From Vibrio alfacsensis (GTDB taxonomy: Bacteria > Pseudomonadota > Gammaproteobacteria > Enterobacterales > Vibrionaceae): 64,000 nucleotides of DNA. This document shows, piece by piece, positions 8,589 through 17,650 of the stretch. Position 1 is the first letter of the stretch. The number at the start of each line of letters is the position of its first letter. The stretch lies in contig NZ_CP032094.1 of NCBI RefSeq assembly GCF_003544875.1, forward strand, positions 1,302,001 to 1,366,000, written 5' to 3'. The notes beneath the pieces are model-generated. The model did not search any database. It was not told the DNA's origin and worked only from the letters and a program-made list of their open reading frames with translations. The translations under genes and the position numbers were made by a program.

Positions 8589-8828
8589 CTACGCACTCAT
8601 TATTTTGGAGTACAGCCAATCTTTAAGTTCTGCTCGATTGTGTTTTAGGGCATTCATTTCATTGTCATCAATAGGGTTTCCGCGCAGTTCAAGTTCTCGA
8701 ATCTCCTTATCTAACGAGTTATAATTTTTTGCTGTCTCTGCGAATGATGTGTCATTTGCGGTTAATTGATTAATGGTGTCTAAGTGTTCTGGGAATTCAT
8801 GAGTTAATGAGTGATTTTCGCCTAACAT
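8589..8828 (-). CDS. YdcH/DUF465 family small protein
   Basis: 79 residues. The pattern MLGENHSLTHEFPEHLDTI... is followed by a heptad-like helical hairpin with YNSLDKEIRELELRGNP and ALKHNRAELKDWLYSKI, characteristic of the YdcH (DUF465) family of short coiled-coil cytoplasmic proteins. An AAAGAGG ribosome site precedes the ATG. Members are widespread in proteobacteria; the role is unknown. Confidence 0.85.
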   Translation of the reverse strand: MLGENHSLTHEFPEHLDTINQLTANDTSFAETAKNYNSLDKEIRELELRGNPIDDNEMNALKHNRAELKDWLYSKIMSA

Positions 8829-9055
8829 AAAGACCTCTTTACTTGAGTTATATCGATGTATCGCCGCTCAAATTATGAGCAACACTGCAATAACTGTAGC
8901 ATTTCATCTAAGACTAATTCGTGGAATTGCCCACAAAAAAACCAACTCACTGATTTTCAATTTTTTCTATAAAGTGTTTTCCTAAGCCGCTCAATAGTCT
9001 AGAGGCTCTTACCCAACTATGATTGTTCGTAACAACTTCACGAGGAATCTTAACG

Positions 9056-9859
9056 ATGCAAAAAATCATTCTGATTACGGGCTCGACTGACGGTATTGGC
9101 TTAGAAACAGCAAAGGCTTTGGTTGCTGATGGGCATCATGTAATTATACATGGTCGTAACCCAACGAAAGTTCACAATGTTGAGCAACGTTTAGTCGAAA
9201 TGAACAGCGGTAAAGTGGAGAGCATTGTCGCGGATCTGTCTTCACTGAGCGCGGTTAAGCAAATGGTCGTTGAAGTAGCAGAGCGTTTTGGCAAACTCGA
9301 TGTCATCATCAATAACGCAGGTATCTTTGCCACAGAACATGTCGATACAGAAGACGGCTTAGACGTTCGTTTCGCGGTAAATACCATCGCACCGTACATG
9401 CTAACTAAAGAGCTGTTGCCATTGTTAGATAATACTGGACGCATTGTAAACTTGTCTTCGGCTGCACAAGCTCCGGTGAATCTTGACGCATTAATGGGGA
9501 ATAAATCCCTTAACGATGGTGAAGCCTATGCGCAAAGCAAATTGGCACTCACAATGTGGTCTCGCTTATTAGGGCTACAACTGAAGAATGTTGGCCCAAT
9601 GATCGTCTCGGTAAACCCTAAATCTTTCCTTGGCAGCAAAATGGTCAAAGATGCATACGGCATTGCAGGAAACGATATTGGTTTAGGTGTAGACATTCTT
9701 ATTCGAGCGGCATTATCCGAGGAGTTCTCTCAAGCTCACGGCGCTTACTTTGACAATGACATTGAAGCCTTTGCTGCGCCTCATCGTGATGCAATGAATG
9801 ACACAAAATCACAGCAAGTCGTTGATGTGATTGAGGCCATCATTAACAAACTGGCTTAA
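9056..9859 (+). CDS. Short-chain dehydrogenase/reductase
   Basis: 267 residues from the ATG at 9056, which has AGGAA 9 nt upstream; the open frame extends back to a TTG at 9023 but that has no ribosome site. It shows a Rossmann fold with GSTDGIGLETA near the N-terminus, DVIINNAGIF, IVNLSSAAQAP and a YAQSKLAL catalytic Tyr-Lys. It resembles the retinol dehydrogenase/WW-domain oxidoreductase-like SDRs. It is a single gene ending at a terminator; substrate unknown. Confidence 0.88.
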   Translation: MQKIILITGSTDGIGLETAKALVADGHHVIIHGRNPTKVHNVEQRLVEMNSGKVESIVADLSSLSAVKQMVVEVAERFGKLDVIINNAGIFATEHVDTEDGLDVRFAVNTIAPYMLTKELLPLLDNTGRIVNLSSAAQAPVNLDALMGNKSLNDGEAYAQSKLALTMWSRLLGLQLKNVGPMIVSVNPKSFLGSKMVKDAYGIAGNDIGLGVDILIRAALSEEFSQAHGAYFDNDIEAFAAPHRDAMNDTKSQQVVDVIEAIINKLA

Positions 9860-9882
9860 CCCCCATCATTAGACTCACCTTA

Positions 9883-9910
9883 AACACCTAGCTTCGGCTG
9901 GGTGTTTTTG
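9883..9910 (+). terminator. Rho-independent terminator of the SDR gene
   Basis: Stem AACACCTAGC / GCTGGGTGTT (one G-T pair) with a TTCG tetraloop and T-run. Confidence 0.9.
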
Positions 9911-10112
9911 TTGGTTCCCTTTCGTAACCCTCACCAACATTAATTATCAACAAAATCTAAAAACTCATTCGATATTAAACCTAATTATCAACAAATAGTT
10001 CTCTTGATATTCTTCAGTAACCGGAAAGTTCTGCAAATTGAGCGGCCACTTCCTATCCAATTTTCGCGAATGATGACAACGACTCATCCCGCATCCAACT
10101 GGAGATCCATTT

Positions 10113-10985
10113 ATGAACTTTGAAGGCAAAGTTTACCGACCATGGCCGGAATACCGTAGCATTCTTATCCAAACCACATTGGGCTGTAGCATTAACACCT
10201 GCACATTTTGCAGTATGTTTGATGATAAACGATTTAAAGTGCGCCCAATTGAAGATGTAATTAAGGATATTGAAGAAGCACGTGTTATCTATCCGCATGT
10301 CGAATCCATTTTCCTGATTGATGGGAATGTAATGGCAGCGCGCACTGACTATTTGCTTAAGATCTTCGACAAATTGCGCTCCACTTTTCCAGAGTGCAAA
10401 AAGATTTCGCTTTACAGTGGGTTGAACGATTTTCGCCGTAAAACCGTTACCGAACTAAAAGAGTTGAAAGATGCGGGTCTCGATATGGCCTACTCTGGTC
10501 TTGAATCTGGCGATCGTCTCGTATTGGAGCGCATCAAAAAGCGTATGTCTCCTGAGCAAGCGATTGAGGGAATGGCGATGGCAAAAGAAGCTGGCATTGA
10601 AGTTTTGTTGTCTTTCATATTTGGTTTAGGTGGCCGAGAGCGTTCGCGTGAACACATCATTGCTACAACGGACATTTTAAACCAAATCAATCCAGAGCAA
10701 ATTGCCCCGATGGCATTGGCCATTCAGCCTGGAACCGTGATGGAGCAAGAAGTGAAAAATGGAGAGTTCATCATGCCAACACAATTGCAGGTTCTTGAGG
10801 AAGAAAAATACCTACTCGAAAATCTGAATATAGATACGTTCTATTGGGGTGATCATGGCAACAACCTCGTCCCACAGAAAGGTTGGTTATTAGATTCTCG
10901 AGAAGATTTCTTGAAAAATATCAATCATGCGATTGCGTCAAACCCAATGGCAAAAGATAACGTCATTCAGACTTTCTCTTGGTAG
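10113..10985 (+). CDS. Radical SAM protein
   Basis: 290 residues. The cluster-binding site GCSINTCTFC near residue 25 has Cys-x4-Cys-x2-Cys spacing, followed by DDKRFKVRP; this is the variant seen in a group of uncharacterised radical SAM proteins with CTFCGM-like motifs, rather than the common Cx3Cx2C. Later motifs include SLYSGLNDF, MAYSGLESGD (SAM-ribose region) and a GLGGRERSREH stretch. No B12 or SPASM domain is evident. It stands alone, with a GGAG-containing ribosome site, and ends at a terminator shared with a LysR gene. Reaction unknown. Confidence 0.88.
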   Translation: MNFEGKVYRPWPEYRSILIQTTLGCSINTCTFCSMFDDKRFKVRPIEDVIKDIEEARVIYPHVESIFLIDGNVMAARTDYLLKIFDKLRSTFPECKKISLYSGLNDFRRKTVTELKELKDAGLDMAYSGLESGDRLVLERIKKRMSPEQAIEGMAMAKEAGIEVLLSFIFGLGGRERSREHIIATTDILNQINPEQIAPMALAIQPGTVMEQEVKNGEFIMPTQLQVLEEEKYLLENLNIDTFYWGDHGNNLVPQKGWLLDSREDFLKNINHAIASNPMAKDNVIQTFSW

Positions 10986-11021
10986 CCATGTCTAGTAATT
11001 CAGATAAACACACTAACTAAA

Positions 11022-11057
11022 GAGCGCTTTCTGGTTGGAAAGCGCTCCTGTTTATTT
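11022..11057. terminator. Bidirectional terminator, radical SAM / LysR
   Basis: A 10-bp stem GAGCGCTTTC / GAAAGCGCTC followed rightward by TGTTTATTTTT. Confidence 0.85.
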
Positions 11058-11966
11058 TTGAGACGCTGCTAACTCTCTTTCCCAGTAAGGCGGTTGGCCG
11101 TAATACTCCGCAAAGTAATCGATAAAAGCACGGACTTTAGGGGCGATTAAGCGTGAACTCGGGTACACCGCCCAAATACTGGCATTCATCACCAATGGGT
11201 AATCTTCTAATATTTCGACCAACTCCCCTTTTTGCAACTGTTTATAAACACTCCAAATCGAGTTGATCGTGACACCAAGCCCATCAATGCAAGCATCACG
11301 CATAGCATCACCGTTATCCGTTCGAAAACGCCCTGAAGCTCGGAGCGCATATTGTCCCTCCGGCGTTTCAAACACCCAATTATCTAACCCCATGAGTGTC
11401 ACACATTTATGCTTGGCGAGATCTTGAGGTGTCTGCGGCGTGCCGTGTTCTTCCAAATATTTCGGTGAAGCCACCATAATACGGCGATCTGGAGCAAGTT
11501 TCCGTGCCACCAAGGTTGAATCCTTTAATTCCGCTAAGCGAATTGCGACATCAAAGCCGCCTTCCACCATATCAATGATCGAATCAGAAAAACGAAAATC
11601 CACTGTCAACTCTGGGTAAGCTTCCATAAACCCTTTCAATGCTGGTACAAGATGAAGACGACCAAATGAAGCAGGAGCCGTCACTCTGAGTGTTCCTGTT
11701 GGTGAATTGTGGCCAACGCCGACAGCACCTCGAGCTGCCTCTACAGTCGCTAATACTTCTTCAGCATGCGGCAAGAATGCCTGCCCCTCTTCCGTCAGTG
11801 ACACTTTGCGCGTGGTTCGATGAACTAAACGTACACCTAACCCCTCTTCGAGTTTATTAATGTGTGCACTGGCAACAGCAGGAGATAAACCTAGCTCTTG
11901 CCCTGCCATACTAATGTTGTGGGTCGATGCCAAGCGGACGAAAAGCTTTAGATGTTCTATGTTCAT
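11052..11966 (-). CDS. LysR family transcriptional regulator
   Basis: 304 residues. A winged helix-turn-helix covers about 1-60 (MNIEHLKLFVRLASTHNISMAGQ, LGLSPAVASAHINKLEE), and an LTTR substrate-binding domain covers about 90-295 (GTLRVTAPASFGRLHLVPAL). That RVTAPASFG pattern is typical of the large AaeR/DsdC-like group that responds to small aromatics or aldehydes, but the effector is unknown. The nearest neighbour on its 5' side is an AraC-type gene also transcribed leftward; no divergent target is apparent. Confidence 0.92.
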   Translation of the reverse strand: MNIEHLKLFVRLASTHNISMAGQELGLSPAVASAHINKLEEGLGVRLVHRTTRKVSLTEEGQAFLPHAEEVLATVEAARGAVGVGHNSPTGTLRVTAPASFGRLHLVPALKGFMEAYPELTVDFRFSDSIIDMVEGGFDVAIRLAELKDSTLVARKLAPDRRIMVASPKYLEEHGTPQTPQDLAKHKCVTLMGLDNWVFETPEGQYALRASGRFRTDNGDAMRDACIDGLGVTINSIWSVYKQLQKGELVEILEDYPLVMNASIWAVYPSSRLIAPKVRAFIDYFAEYYGQPPYWERELAASQK

Positions 11967-12057
11967 TTATTTTCAACTCAATCTATAAAATATCACGCCA
12001 TTGCTGGGGATTTTAATCTGAGAACATAGTAAATAATCACCACCAAAGCAAAATGAT

Positions 12058-12942
12058 TTAAAAGAAACTGATAGGCAGGTAAAAGTCTAATTCAAACCTT
12101 TCTTCATGATTTATAAAGTGATTTTGTTGGTAATGAACGTATGCTGGCGTTGAGCGCTGCTTAAAACCTGAACTCGGTAACCACTTTTCAAGCACCATGC
12201 TGATCTGTGGCAGCAGTTCTCCATACACACCTGTTAAATGGAACACGGCATGAAGCCCTCCAGGAATGGTCATTTGATTCACCACACCTCGATATTTGAG
12301 AGGTTTATCGATCGCCATACAAGCAACGTATCTGCATTTATCGAGCTCTACCCATGCAGGATTGGAATGATGAAGCCCAAATTGCACAGAAAAATCGCGG
12401 TTTTCAGAACTGGCCCAGGCTTTCAGTACCAGCCACGCATTTCGAATGGATCGGTTATAACCCTCATGCCTTACATATGCCGCAAATCGCTGAGGAACTT
12501 CGATAATTTTAGGTTCTGGTAACGTTCGTTTTGCAACGCGATGATATCCAGCGGCCACTTCTGGGTCTTTCAGATAGGGTTTTTCCGCCACATGTAAATC
12601 GTGTTTTCGCCATGCACCCGGTGAAAGTTCAAAAGTGGCTTTAAAAGCTCGACTGAATGAAGACACCGAACTAAAACCACACTTATTCGCGATATCTAGC
12701 ACCGACGATTTAGTATCAAACATTAGCTGGTTCGCAGCATACTCCATGCGAGTTCGACGAATATATTGATGAATCGACTCTCCCACGACCTCCTTAAATA
12801 TCCGATGGAAGTGCTGTTCAGAATACGCGGCGACCTCAGCTAACTCTTTTGCCGACAATTCACGACTAATATCTTGGTGAATATAAAACAAAACATCATT
12901 AATTCTGGATACTTGCTGCTGGTTCATAGCGTGCGATGACAC
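12058..12942 (-). CDS. AraC family regulator with GyrI-like effector domain
   Basis: 294 residues. The order is reversed compared with classic AraC: the two HTH motifs come first (about 10-110; LSAKELAEVAAYSEQHFHRIFKE and LDIANKCGFSSVSSFSRAFK), followed by a GyrI/SOUL-like domain (about 135-290; PKIIEVPQRFAAYVRHEGYNR). This matches Rob/SoxS-related regulators that bind small lipophilic compounds. It is divergent from the aminotransferase gene across only 60-120 bp, so it may control that gene and itself. Confidence 0.92.
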   Translation of the reverse strand: MSSHAMNQQQVSRINDVLFYIHQDISRELSAKELAEVAAYSEQHFHRIFKEVVGESIHQYIRRTRMEYAANQLMFDTKSSVLDIANKCGFSSVSSFSRAFKATFELSPGAWRKHDLHVAEKPYLKDPEVAAGYHRVAKRTLPEPKIIEVPQRFAAYVRHEGYNRSIRNAWLVLKAWASSENRDFSVQFGLHHSNPAWVELDKCRYVACMAIDKPLKYRGVVNQMTIPGGLHAVFHLTGVYGELLPQISMVLEKWLPSSGFKQRSTPAYVHYQQNHFINHEERFELDFYLPISFF

Positions 12943-13058
12943 CTAAATAGCATAAATGGACATATTTAACAGCATAAACGGACACACAAAACTAAGCAAT
13001 CACCATGTACTATCAAACGAATAAAAATCAAAATGATAAAATACGAGAAACACAGCAC

Positions 13059-14207
13059 ATGGAAATTGCAAAGTCACTACAGCAAGTAAAATCCTCTTAT
13101 ATCCGAGAAATCCTTGCGGCCGCGAGCGATAAGAATGTCATCTCGCTTGCTGGCGGCTTACCGGACGAAAAAACCTTCCCAATCGAACTGATGAAGCCAA
13201 CGCTAGAAAACCTTGCCAACATGCCAGAGGTTTTCCAATACGGCTCAACGGCGGGGTATACCCCACTTCTTGAGTTTCTCGGCCAATACTTTCAACTGCC
13301 AGATTCGCATATCGCGATGATCACAACAGGCTCACAACAAGGCCTAGACTTAATTGCCCGTGCCTATGTGAACCCGGGTGATAAAGTCGTCATGGAAGCG
13401 CCAAGCTATCTAGGTGCAATGCAAGTCTTTGGATTGGTTCAAGCAGAGATTGTGACCGTATCTCAAACCGAGTTCGGCCCAAACCTTGAAGAGCTAGAGC
13501 AATGCTTTGCAACACAGAAACCTAAAATGTTCTACGCTGTACCTGATTTCCATAACCCTACGGGCGTCTGTTGGGCACTAGAAACGCGTCAGAAAGTCGC
13601 AGAGCTTTGTATTCAATATGATGTAGCACTGATTGAAGACGCACCTTATCGTGAACTGCGATTTTCAGGTGAAGCGCTGCCGTTGGTCTCTGATTTCTGC
13701 CCACAACACTCGATAGTATTGCGCTCTTTTTCTAAGATTGCCTCGCCTGGTTTACGTATTGGGGTGGTCACAGGGAAGCGCAGCTACCTAGAACCACTCA
13801 TCAAAATTAAACAAGGCGCGGATTTGCATTCTAGCGTACCGATGCAAGCGCTGTTGTTCGGTCTGCTTCAACACGATAACTTTTCTACTCACATCACGAC
13901 CATTTGTGAACTGTACAAGTCGCGCTATGATGTGATGTTCACAGAGCTTCAAAAACAGCTACCAGCAAGCTGCCTATTAAAGCCCGTGAATGGTGGCATG
14001 TTCGTTTGGGTCGAGATCCCAGAGTGCGACACGTTCGAATTGGCCAAATTACTGTTAGCCAATGGCGTCGCGGTGGTCCCAAGTCCCGTTTTCTACCCTG
14101 AGGGTTCAAAAGCAAAAGCCGCTTTGCGTTTAAACTTCACTAATGCCACCACCGAAGAACTCACCACCGCGGTTACTCGCTTAGCCGATGTATTAAACGG
14201 ACTATAA
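13059..14207 (+). CDS. PLP-dependent aminotransferase (class I/II, 2-aminoadipate/LysN-like)
   Basis: 382 residues from the ATG at 13059 (MEIAKSLQQVKSSYIREIL), where family members usually begin; an in-frame ATG at 13005 would add 18 polar residues without homology. It is a fold-type I aminotransferase: VISLAGGLPDEKTFP, a GSQQGLDL PLP-phosphate loop, YAVPDFHNPTG, EDAPYRELRF, and the Schiff-base Lys in SFSKIASPGLRIG. The set is typical of stand-alone MocR-type aminotransferases that use 2-aminoadipate or aromatic/branched amino acids. It is divergent from an AraC-GyrI regulator. Confidence 0.9.
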   Translation: MEIAKSLQQVKSSYIREILAAASDKNVISLAGGLPDEKTFPIELMKPTLENLANMPEVFQYGSTAGYTPLLEFLGQYFQLPDSHIAMITTGSQQGLDLIARAYVNPGDKVVMEAPSYLGAMQVFGLVQAEIVTVSQTEFGPNLEELEQCFATQKPKMFYAVPDFHNPTGVCWALETRQKVAELCIQYDVALIEDAPYRELRFSGEALPLVSDFCPQHSIVLRSFSKIASPGLRIGVVTGKRSYLEPLIKIKQGADLHSSVPMQALLFGLLQHDNFSTHITTICELYKSRYDVMFTELQKQLPASCLLKPVNGGMFVWVEIPECDTFELAKLLLANGVAVVPSPVFYPEGSKAKAALRLNFTNATTEELTTAVTRLADVLNGL

Positions 14208-14356
14208 TAAAGTTCTGTCTTTCCAATAACCTGCCTTTGAGACACAAATTAAGTATCAAAGGCAGCGTGTTAAAAAGTTCCCCAAAAAATTATTTTTTTC
14301 TCTCTAAATCAACTCACTAGGTTAAGTTACTGTTTTTCTTAAACGCTTCGTCTTTC

Positions 14357-14587
14357 ATGAAAACAGATCTCAATCACAAATTTGAAGCTTAGAAAAGTTA
14401 TGACTATCTTTCAGAAAAAGGCATCAACCTTGGCGCTTCATCTGTGAATTCAAATACTTTTGCTCGTGATGGCTTAACACGAATGAAAGTAGAATGTGGA
14501 ATATTGGCAAACGGTTTTGAAGAGATGAACGTTGCGAGGACAGATACAACCATTCTGAATGCTATTGATCCAATCTTTGGTTTATGA
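14357..14587 (+). pseudogene. Unrecognised small reading frame interrupted by a TAG
   Basis: From the ATG at 14357 the frame reads 11 codons, meets TAG at about 14390, then stays open for a further 64 codons to TGA at 14585-14587. The downstream part (KSYDYLSEKGINLGASS... then GFEEMNVARTDTTIL) has normal coding texture, so one stop mutation in a 75-residue protein is the simplest reading. It has no obvious ribosome site and I do not recognise a family. The next gene starts 46 bp downstream, so the pair might once have been co-transcribed. Confidence 0.4.
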
Positions 14588-14632
14588 CTAGACGTTGGCT
14601 GACACGCAAACTTTTACAGAGGGGTTATCAAG

Positions 14633-15661
14633 ATGAACAACCGCACATCGAAAGGACTCGTCATCTCTGGCTTGTCCTCCATTCTTTCACTCATTGCTGT
14701 CACTTCTGCCCATGCAGGCAACACGCCCAATTGTAGCGATGTCCTCGCTGGTAATAAAACGGCGGTGTCTCAAAAAATGACGGTTCTTCTAGGTGAAGAC
14801 ATTACAACATCCAATTTGGTCACCACCGTTGTCCCAACCGAAGACAATCCATTTGTGACCGAAGCTCTGGTCTCTGTCGCAAACGACGTATCACCCAATG
14901 GTCCACTACCCAATAAAACACCAGAGGAAATAGCACAGGTACGCGCTAACCTTGAAAAAGCCGGGCTTGAGGTGAGTAAACTGCAAGGCACATTCGAAAT
15001 TGCATTTGTCAGTTTAATCGACGGTCATTGCCAATTTTCTACCAATACCTTAACGACCCATGCCAAAATCGACTTTGACCACTTAGAGGGACTCGCTGCT
15101 TTCTCTATTCCAGCCCTACTCGCTATGGCTGATGAATCTTACAGCATGGCGAAAACTCGTATGGCGGAAGAAAAAGTAAAAGAAGAGGAAGCAATACGCG
15201 AACAACAAAGGCAAGAGGAGCTGGCTGTTGCTGCCGCTGCGGCACGATATCAAGATCCAAATGTGCTAGTTAAAATCGAGAAATTCGATGGCGCTAACGT
15301 CACATTCTCAGTAACGAATCTAGGTACAGAGGGAGAACTTCAGCCCAATTTTAATACTTTTAGAGCCTATCAAACTCAACAAGGGAAACTGGTCTATAAA
15401 TCTGAGTCATTATTGAACTTAGTCGATGATAAAGGAAATGATTTGATCACTGTAGGCATTGCTGAAATTGGTTCTGGCAATGGATCTACATTGACCATTG
15501 CACCTGGAGAATCTCGTCAATTCATCACCAGCATCCGGTCTGAAGTCTCACCAGAATCAGAGCTTAGATTAAAATTTCCAGCAAAAGCGTTGAGTACTGA
15601 CGATGCATTTACGCTTTCATTTACCGATAACGTCGCAATGGCCACCGCTAGCGTAAACTAG
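14633..15661 (+). CDS. Exported protein of unknown function
   Basis: 342 residues. A Sec signal peptide covers 1-28 (VTSAHA cut). Two globular parts are visible: about 30-165, with two cysteines (Cys34 and one in DGHCQFSTN) that could form a disulfide, and about 205-342, a beta-rich part (VTFSVTNLGTEGELQPN, LTIAPGESRQF) resembling immunoglobulin-like or DUF-type accessory domains. They are joined by a charged coiled coil (about 172-205; MAEEKVKEEEAIREQQRQEE). A GAGGGG ribosome site is present. No family is recognised; it is probably periplasmic or surface-exposed. Confidence 0.75.
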   Translation: MNNRTSKGLVISGLSSILSLIAVTSAHAGNTPNCSDVLAGNKTAVSQKMTVLLGEDITTSNLVTTVVPTEDNPFVTEALVSVANDVSPNGPLPNKTPEEIAQVRANLEKAGLEVSKLQGTFEIAFVSLIDGHCQFSTNTLTTHAKIDFDHLEGLAAFSIPALLAMADESYSMAKTRMAEEKVKEEEAIREQQRQEELAVAAAAARYQDPNVLVKIEKFDGANVTFSVTNLGTEGELQPNFNTFRAYQTQQGKLVYKSESLLNLVDDKGNDLITVGIAEIGSGNGSTLTIAPGESRQFITSIRSEVSPESELRLKFPAKALSTDDAFTLSFTDNVAMATASVN

Positions 15662-15694
15662 CAGCTTGAACTACGGCGCCGGCGCTTTGAACAT

Positions 15695-15726
15695 AAAAAA
15701 GCAGACATTTTATCGTCTGCTTTTTT
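15695..15726. terminator. Bidirectional terminator
   Basis: AAAAAAGCAGAC / GTCTGCTTTTTT, a 12-bp stem with an 8-nt loop between convergent genes. Confidence 0.9.
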
Positions 15727-15738
15727 ATTAGTTATTAG

Positions 15739-16065
15739 TTAGTTCTGACACTTATACGCGTTTGCGAACATAGTCACTGAACTAGAGAACCCTAGAGGTT
15801 CATACAAGTACAAAGTATCTGCACCTAAATCTGCCGCTTTAATACGCATTTGGTTTAATGTACCCCAAACCATATCTTTGTCTGCGTGTAACCAGTAATC
15901 ATAAAAGTGACCCTCTGATCCCATTACGGTACCTAAATGCTGACAGTTTGCGATCGTGTTTACGTCATCCCAAATCACTTTTACTTGTTCAGATTCTTGT
16001 GTTGGGAACGTCACACAGCCAGTTAATAACATTGCTAATGCTGCACCAGTCATTAACTTTTTCAT
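15739..16065 (-). CDS. DUF4156-like lipoprotein
   Basis: 108 residues with a lipoprotein signal (MKKLMTGAALAMLLTGC, lipobox LLTGC, mature Cys17). The body has NCQHLGTVMGSEGHFYDYWL and MRIKAADLGADTLYL, the hallmarks of DUF4156 and related small enterobacterial/Vibrio lipoproteins. Cysteines at the start and end of the mature domain (NCQ and YKCQN) probably pair. Function unknown; likely anchored in the outer membrane. Confidence 0.78.
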   Translation of the reverse strand: MKKLMTGAALAMLLTGCVTFPTQESEQVKVIWDDVNTIANCQHLGTVMGSEGHFYDYWLHADKDMVWGTLNQMRIKAADLGADTLYLYEPLGFSSSVTMFANAYKCQN

Positions 16066-16209
16066 AATTTCATCGCCTTAGAATTAAAGTGTTTGCGGAT
16101 TCTATTTATCGCACCGCCAATGACCAACAAATTATTTTAATTGTTTAGATAGGTATTTGTTTGCGAATTAGGGTAAAACTAAACAGTACGCTGAAAAGAG
16201 GGACGAAAT

Positions 16210-16914
16210 TTGGTTTCTAAAAACAAACTGATTCGCTATCAAGCAACAGAAGTGGCTGATGTATTCAATAAAGAAGACGAACTGATCAAGCTTGTCCAAA
16301 CTGATCAACTTTCTCAGGCCCTATTATTATGGCAAGTAAAAAGTCCGACACTGGTTCTTCCAGCAGGGAAAAAATGGCCGGAAAGCGAAGAACTAAAACA
16401 ATCGCTTGAACGTTCAAATTGGAAATTATTTTCTCGTAAAACAGGCGGCGCACCGGTGCCTCAAGTACCGGGGATTGTAAATCTTTCACACATTTACCTT
16501 TGGCCAGCGGGCCAAGCGTACGACATTAAAAAAGCCTATCTGAGTTTGTGTTCTGTATTAACCACATTTTTTAAACAGCTTGGTGTCGATGTTGATGTGC
16601 ATGCCACAGCAAACTCTTACTGTGACGGTGACTATAACCTTAACATCAACGGGCAAAAGGTGGTCGGTACAGCCCAGCGTGTATTGCTCAAAAAAGGTGG
16701 AGAGAAAGTGATTCTTGCACAAGCTTGTATTTTGATAGATGCCAATGTTGAAGAAATCGTCCAGCCCGTTCAACTCTGCAACCGCCTGTCTAACCATGAT
16801 ACTGACATCCGTGGCGAGGTTCATACGTCCTTATTTGATCATATAAAAGAAAGGCCAACTGTGGACACCTTGTTCCAGCAATTGACCCAAGCATTTTTAG
16901 ATCACGCAACATGA
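16210..16914 (+). CDS. Lipoate-protein ligase A-like protein (BPL/LPL domain)
   Basis: 234 residues with a TTG start, supported by AGAGGGA 6 nt upstream and no nearby ATG. The fold motifs of the biotin/lipoate ligase superfamily are visible: SRKTGGAPVPQ (the lipoyl-AMP binding loop, normally RRxSGGGxV), NLSHIYLWP, and CDGDYNLNINGQKVVGTAQ, where the Lys of GQKVVGTAQ aligns with the catalytic Lys of LplA. The C-terminal accessory domain of LplA is absent. It may attach lipoate or octanoate to an unusual acceptor, or scavenge it; no lipoylated enzyme is nearby. Distinct from LipB and full LplA. Confidence 0.75.
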   Translation: MVSKNKLIRYQATEVADVFNKEDELIKLVQTDQLSQALLLWQVKSPTLVLPAGKKWPESEELKQSLERSNWKLFSRKTGGAPVPQVPGIVNLSHIYLWPAGQAYDIKKAYLSLCSVLTTFFKQLGVDVDVHATANSYCDGDYNLNINGQKVVGTAQRVLLKKGGEKVILAQACILIDANVEEIVQPVQLCNRLSNHDTDIRGEVHTSLFDHIKERPTVDTLFQQLTQAFLDHAT

Positions 16915-16926
16915 TAACTTGATAAT

Positions 16927-16954
16927 GAAGAGCAAGACGTCTTTTGTGCTCTTC
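16927..16954. terminator. Hairpin between convergent ligase and VOC genes
   Basis: GAAGAGCA / TGCTCTTC stem with a 12-nt loop; the tail is weak. Confidence 0.5.
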
Positions 16955-16968
16955 ACTGTCACACTCAA

Positions 16969-17397
16969 CTACTGGGTGTAATCGTTACGCTTACGGTTAT
17001 CTTCTGAGAAATACTCAATAAATTCGAACTGCATCCCATGATCTTCGAGATAGTATACATTCTTACGATGTGGGTGCTCTGGTCCTCGATGATCCAAATG
17101 GTAGCCAATCTCCGCCAAGCGTGATATCACTCTTTCTACATCTGGAACCACAATACCCAAGTGTTTCACCCCGGTAAAATGTGTTGTCCAATGGTTTGCA
17201 TTGCCCTCGCCACCATCCGAAATAGCAATATAGGAATGTTCATCACCCACATGGAACCATTCAATTGGGCGTCCAAACCAGTCATCCACTTTGCCCTCGC
17301 CTCTCACTTTCCAATCAGGGATTGCTGTCACTAAGAATTCAATGGTTTTACGTGCATCGACGACGGAAATATTGGCGTGTTCAACATAATTTTTCAT
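16969..17397 (-). CDS. VOC family (glyoxalase/bleomycin-resistance fold) protein
   Basis: 142 residues from the ATG at 17397 (MKNYVEHANISVVD), which has AGGAA upstream. A single vicinal-oxygen-chelate domain: VEHANISVVDARKTIEFL, GVKHLGIVVPDVERVISRLAEIGY, and the metal-ligand Glu in MQFEFIEY. His residues near the N-terminus and in KHLG plus the C-terminal Glu fit a divalent-metal site. Substrate unknown. It stands as a single gene upstream of, and divergent from, the helicase gene. Confidence 0.85.
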   Translation of the reverse strand: MKNYVEHANISVVDARKTIEFLVTAIPDWKVRGEGKVDDWFGRPIEWFHVGDEHSYIAISDGGEGNANHWTTHFTGVKHLGIVVPDVERVISRLAEIGYHLDHRGPEHPHRKNVYYLEDHGMQFEFIEYFSEDNRKRNDYTQ

Positions 17398-17650
17398 AAC
17401 GGTATTCCTTGTTAATTTCACTGTTCGTTGTGTTTTTCCTTTTGCTTGCTAAACACTCTAAAACCTCAAGTTAACTTTAGGTAAAGAGCCAATTTTCTTA
17501 CGTTGATAAGAAATGAGATCCACATCAAATATTCATCAATGACAGAAATAGTTGAAGCCGACGGCCAAAAGCCTCAGAATGTCGCACTTTTCGCGTCGTT
17601 CATAAAATCGACGCCTTTGTTATCTAACTCGACAATTGAGAATCAAACAT

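Noticed and set aside
12238..12522. 94-codon ORF antisense to the AraC-GyrI gene
   Set aside because: Shadow of a well-supported gene.
13005..13058. Upstream ATG for the aminotransferase
   Set aside because: It would add 18 polar residues without homology; the ATG at 13059 fits the family start better.
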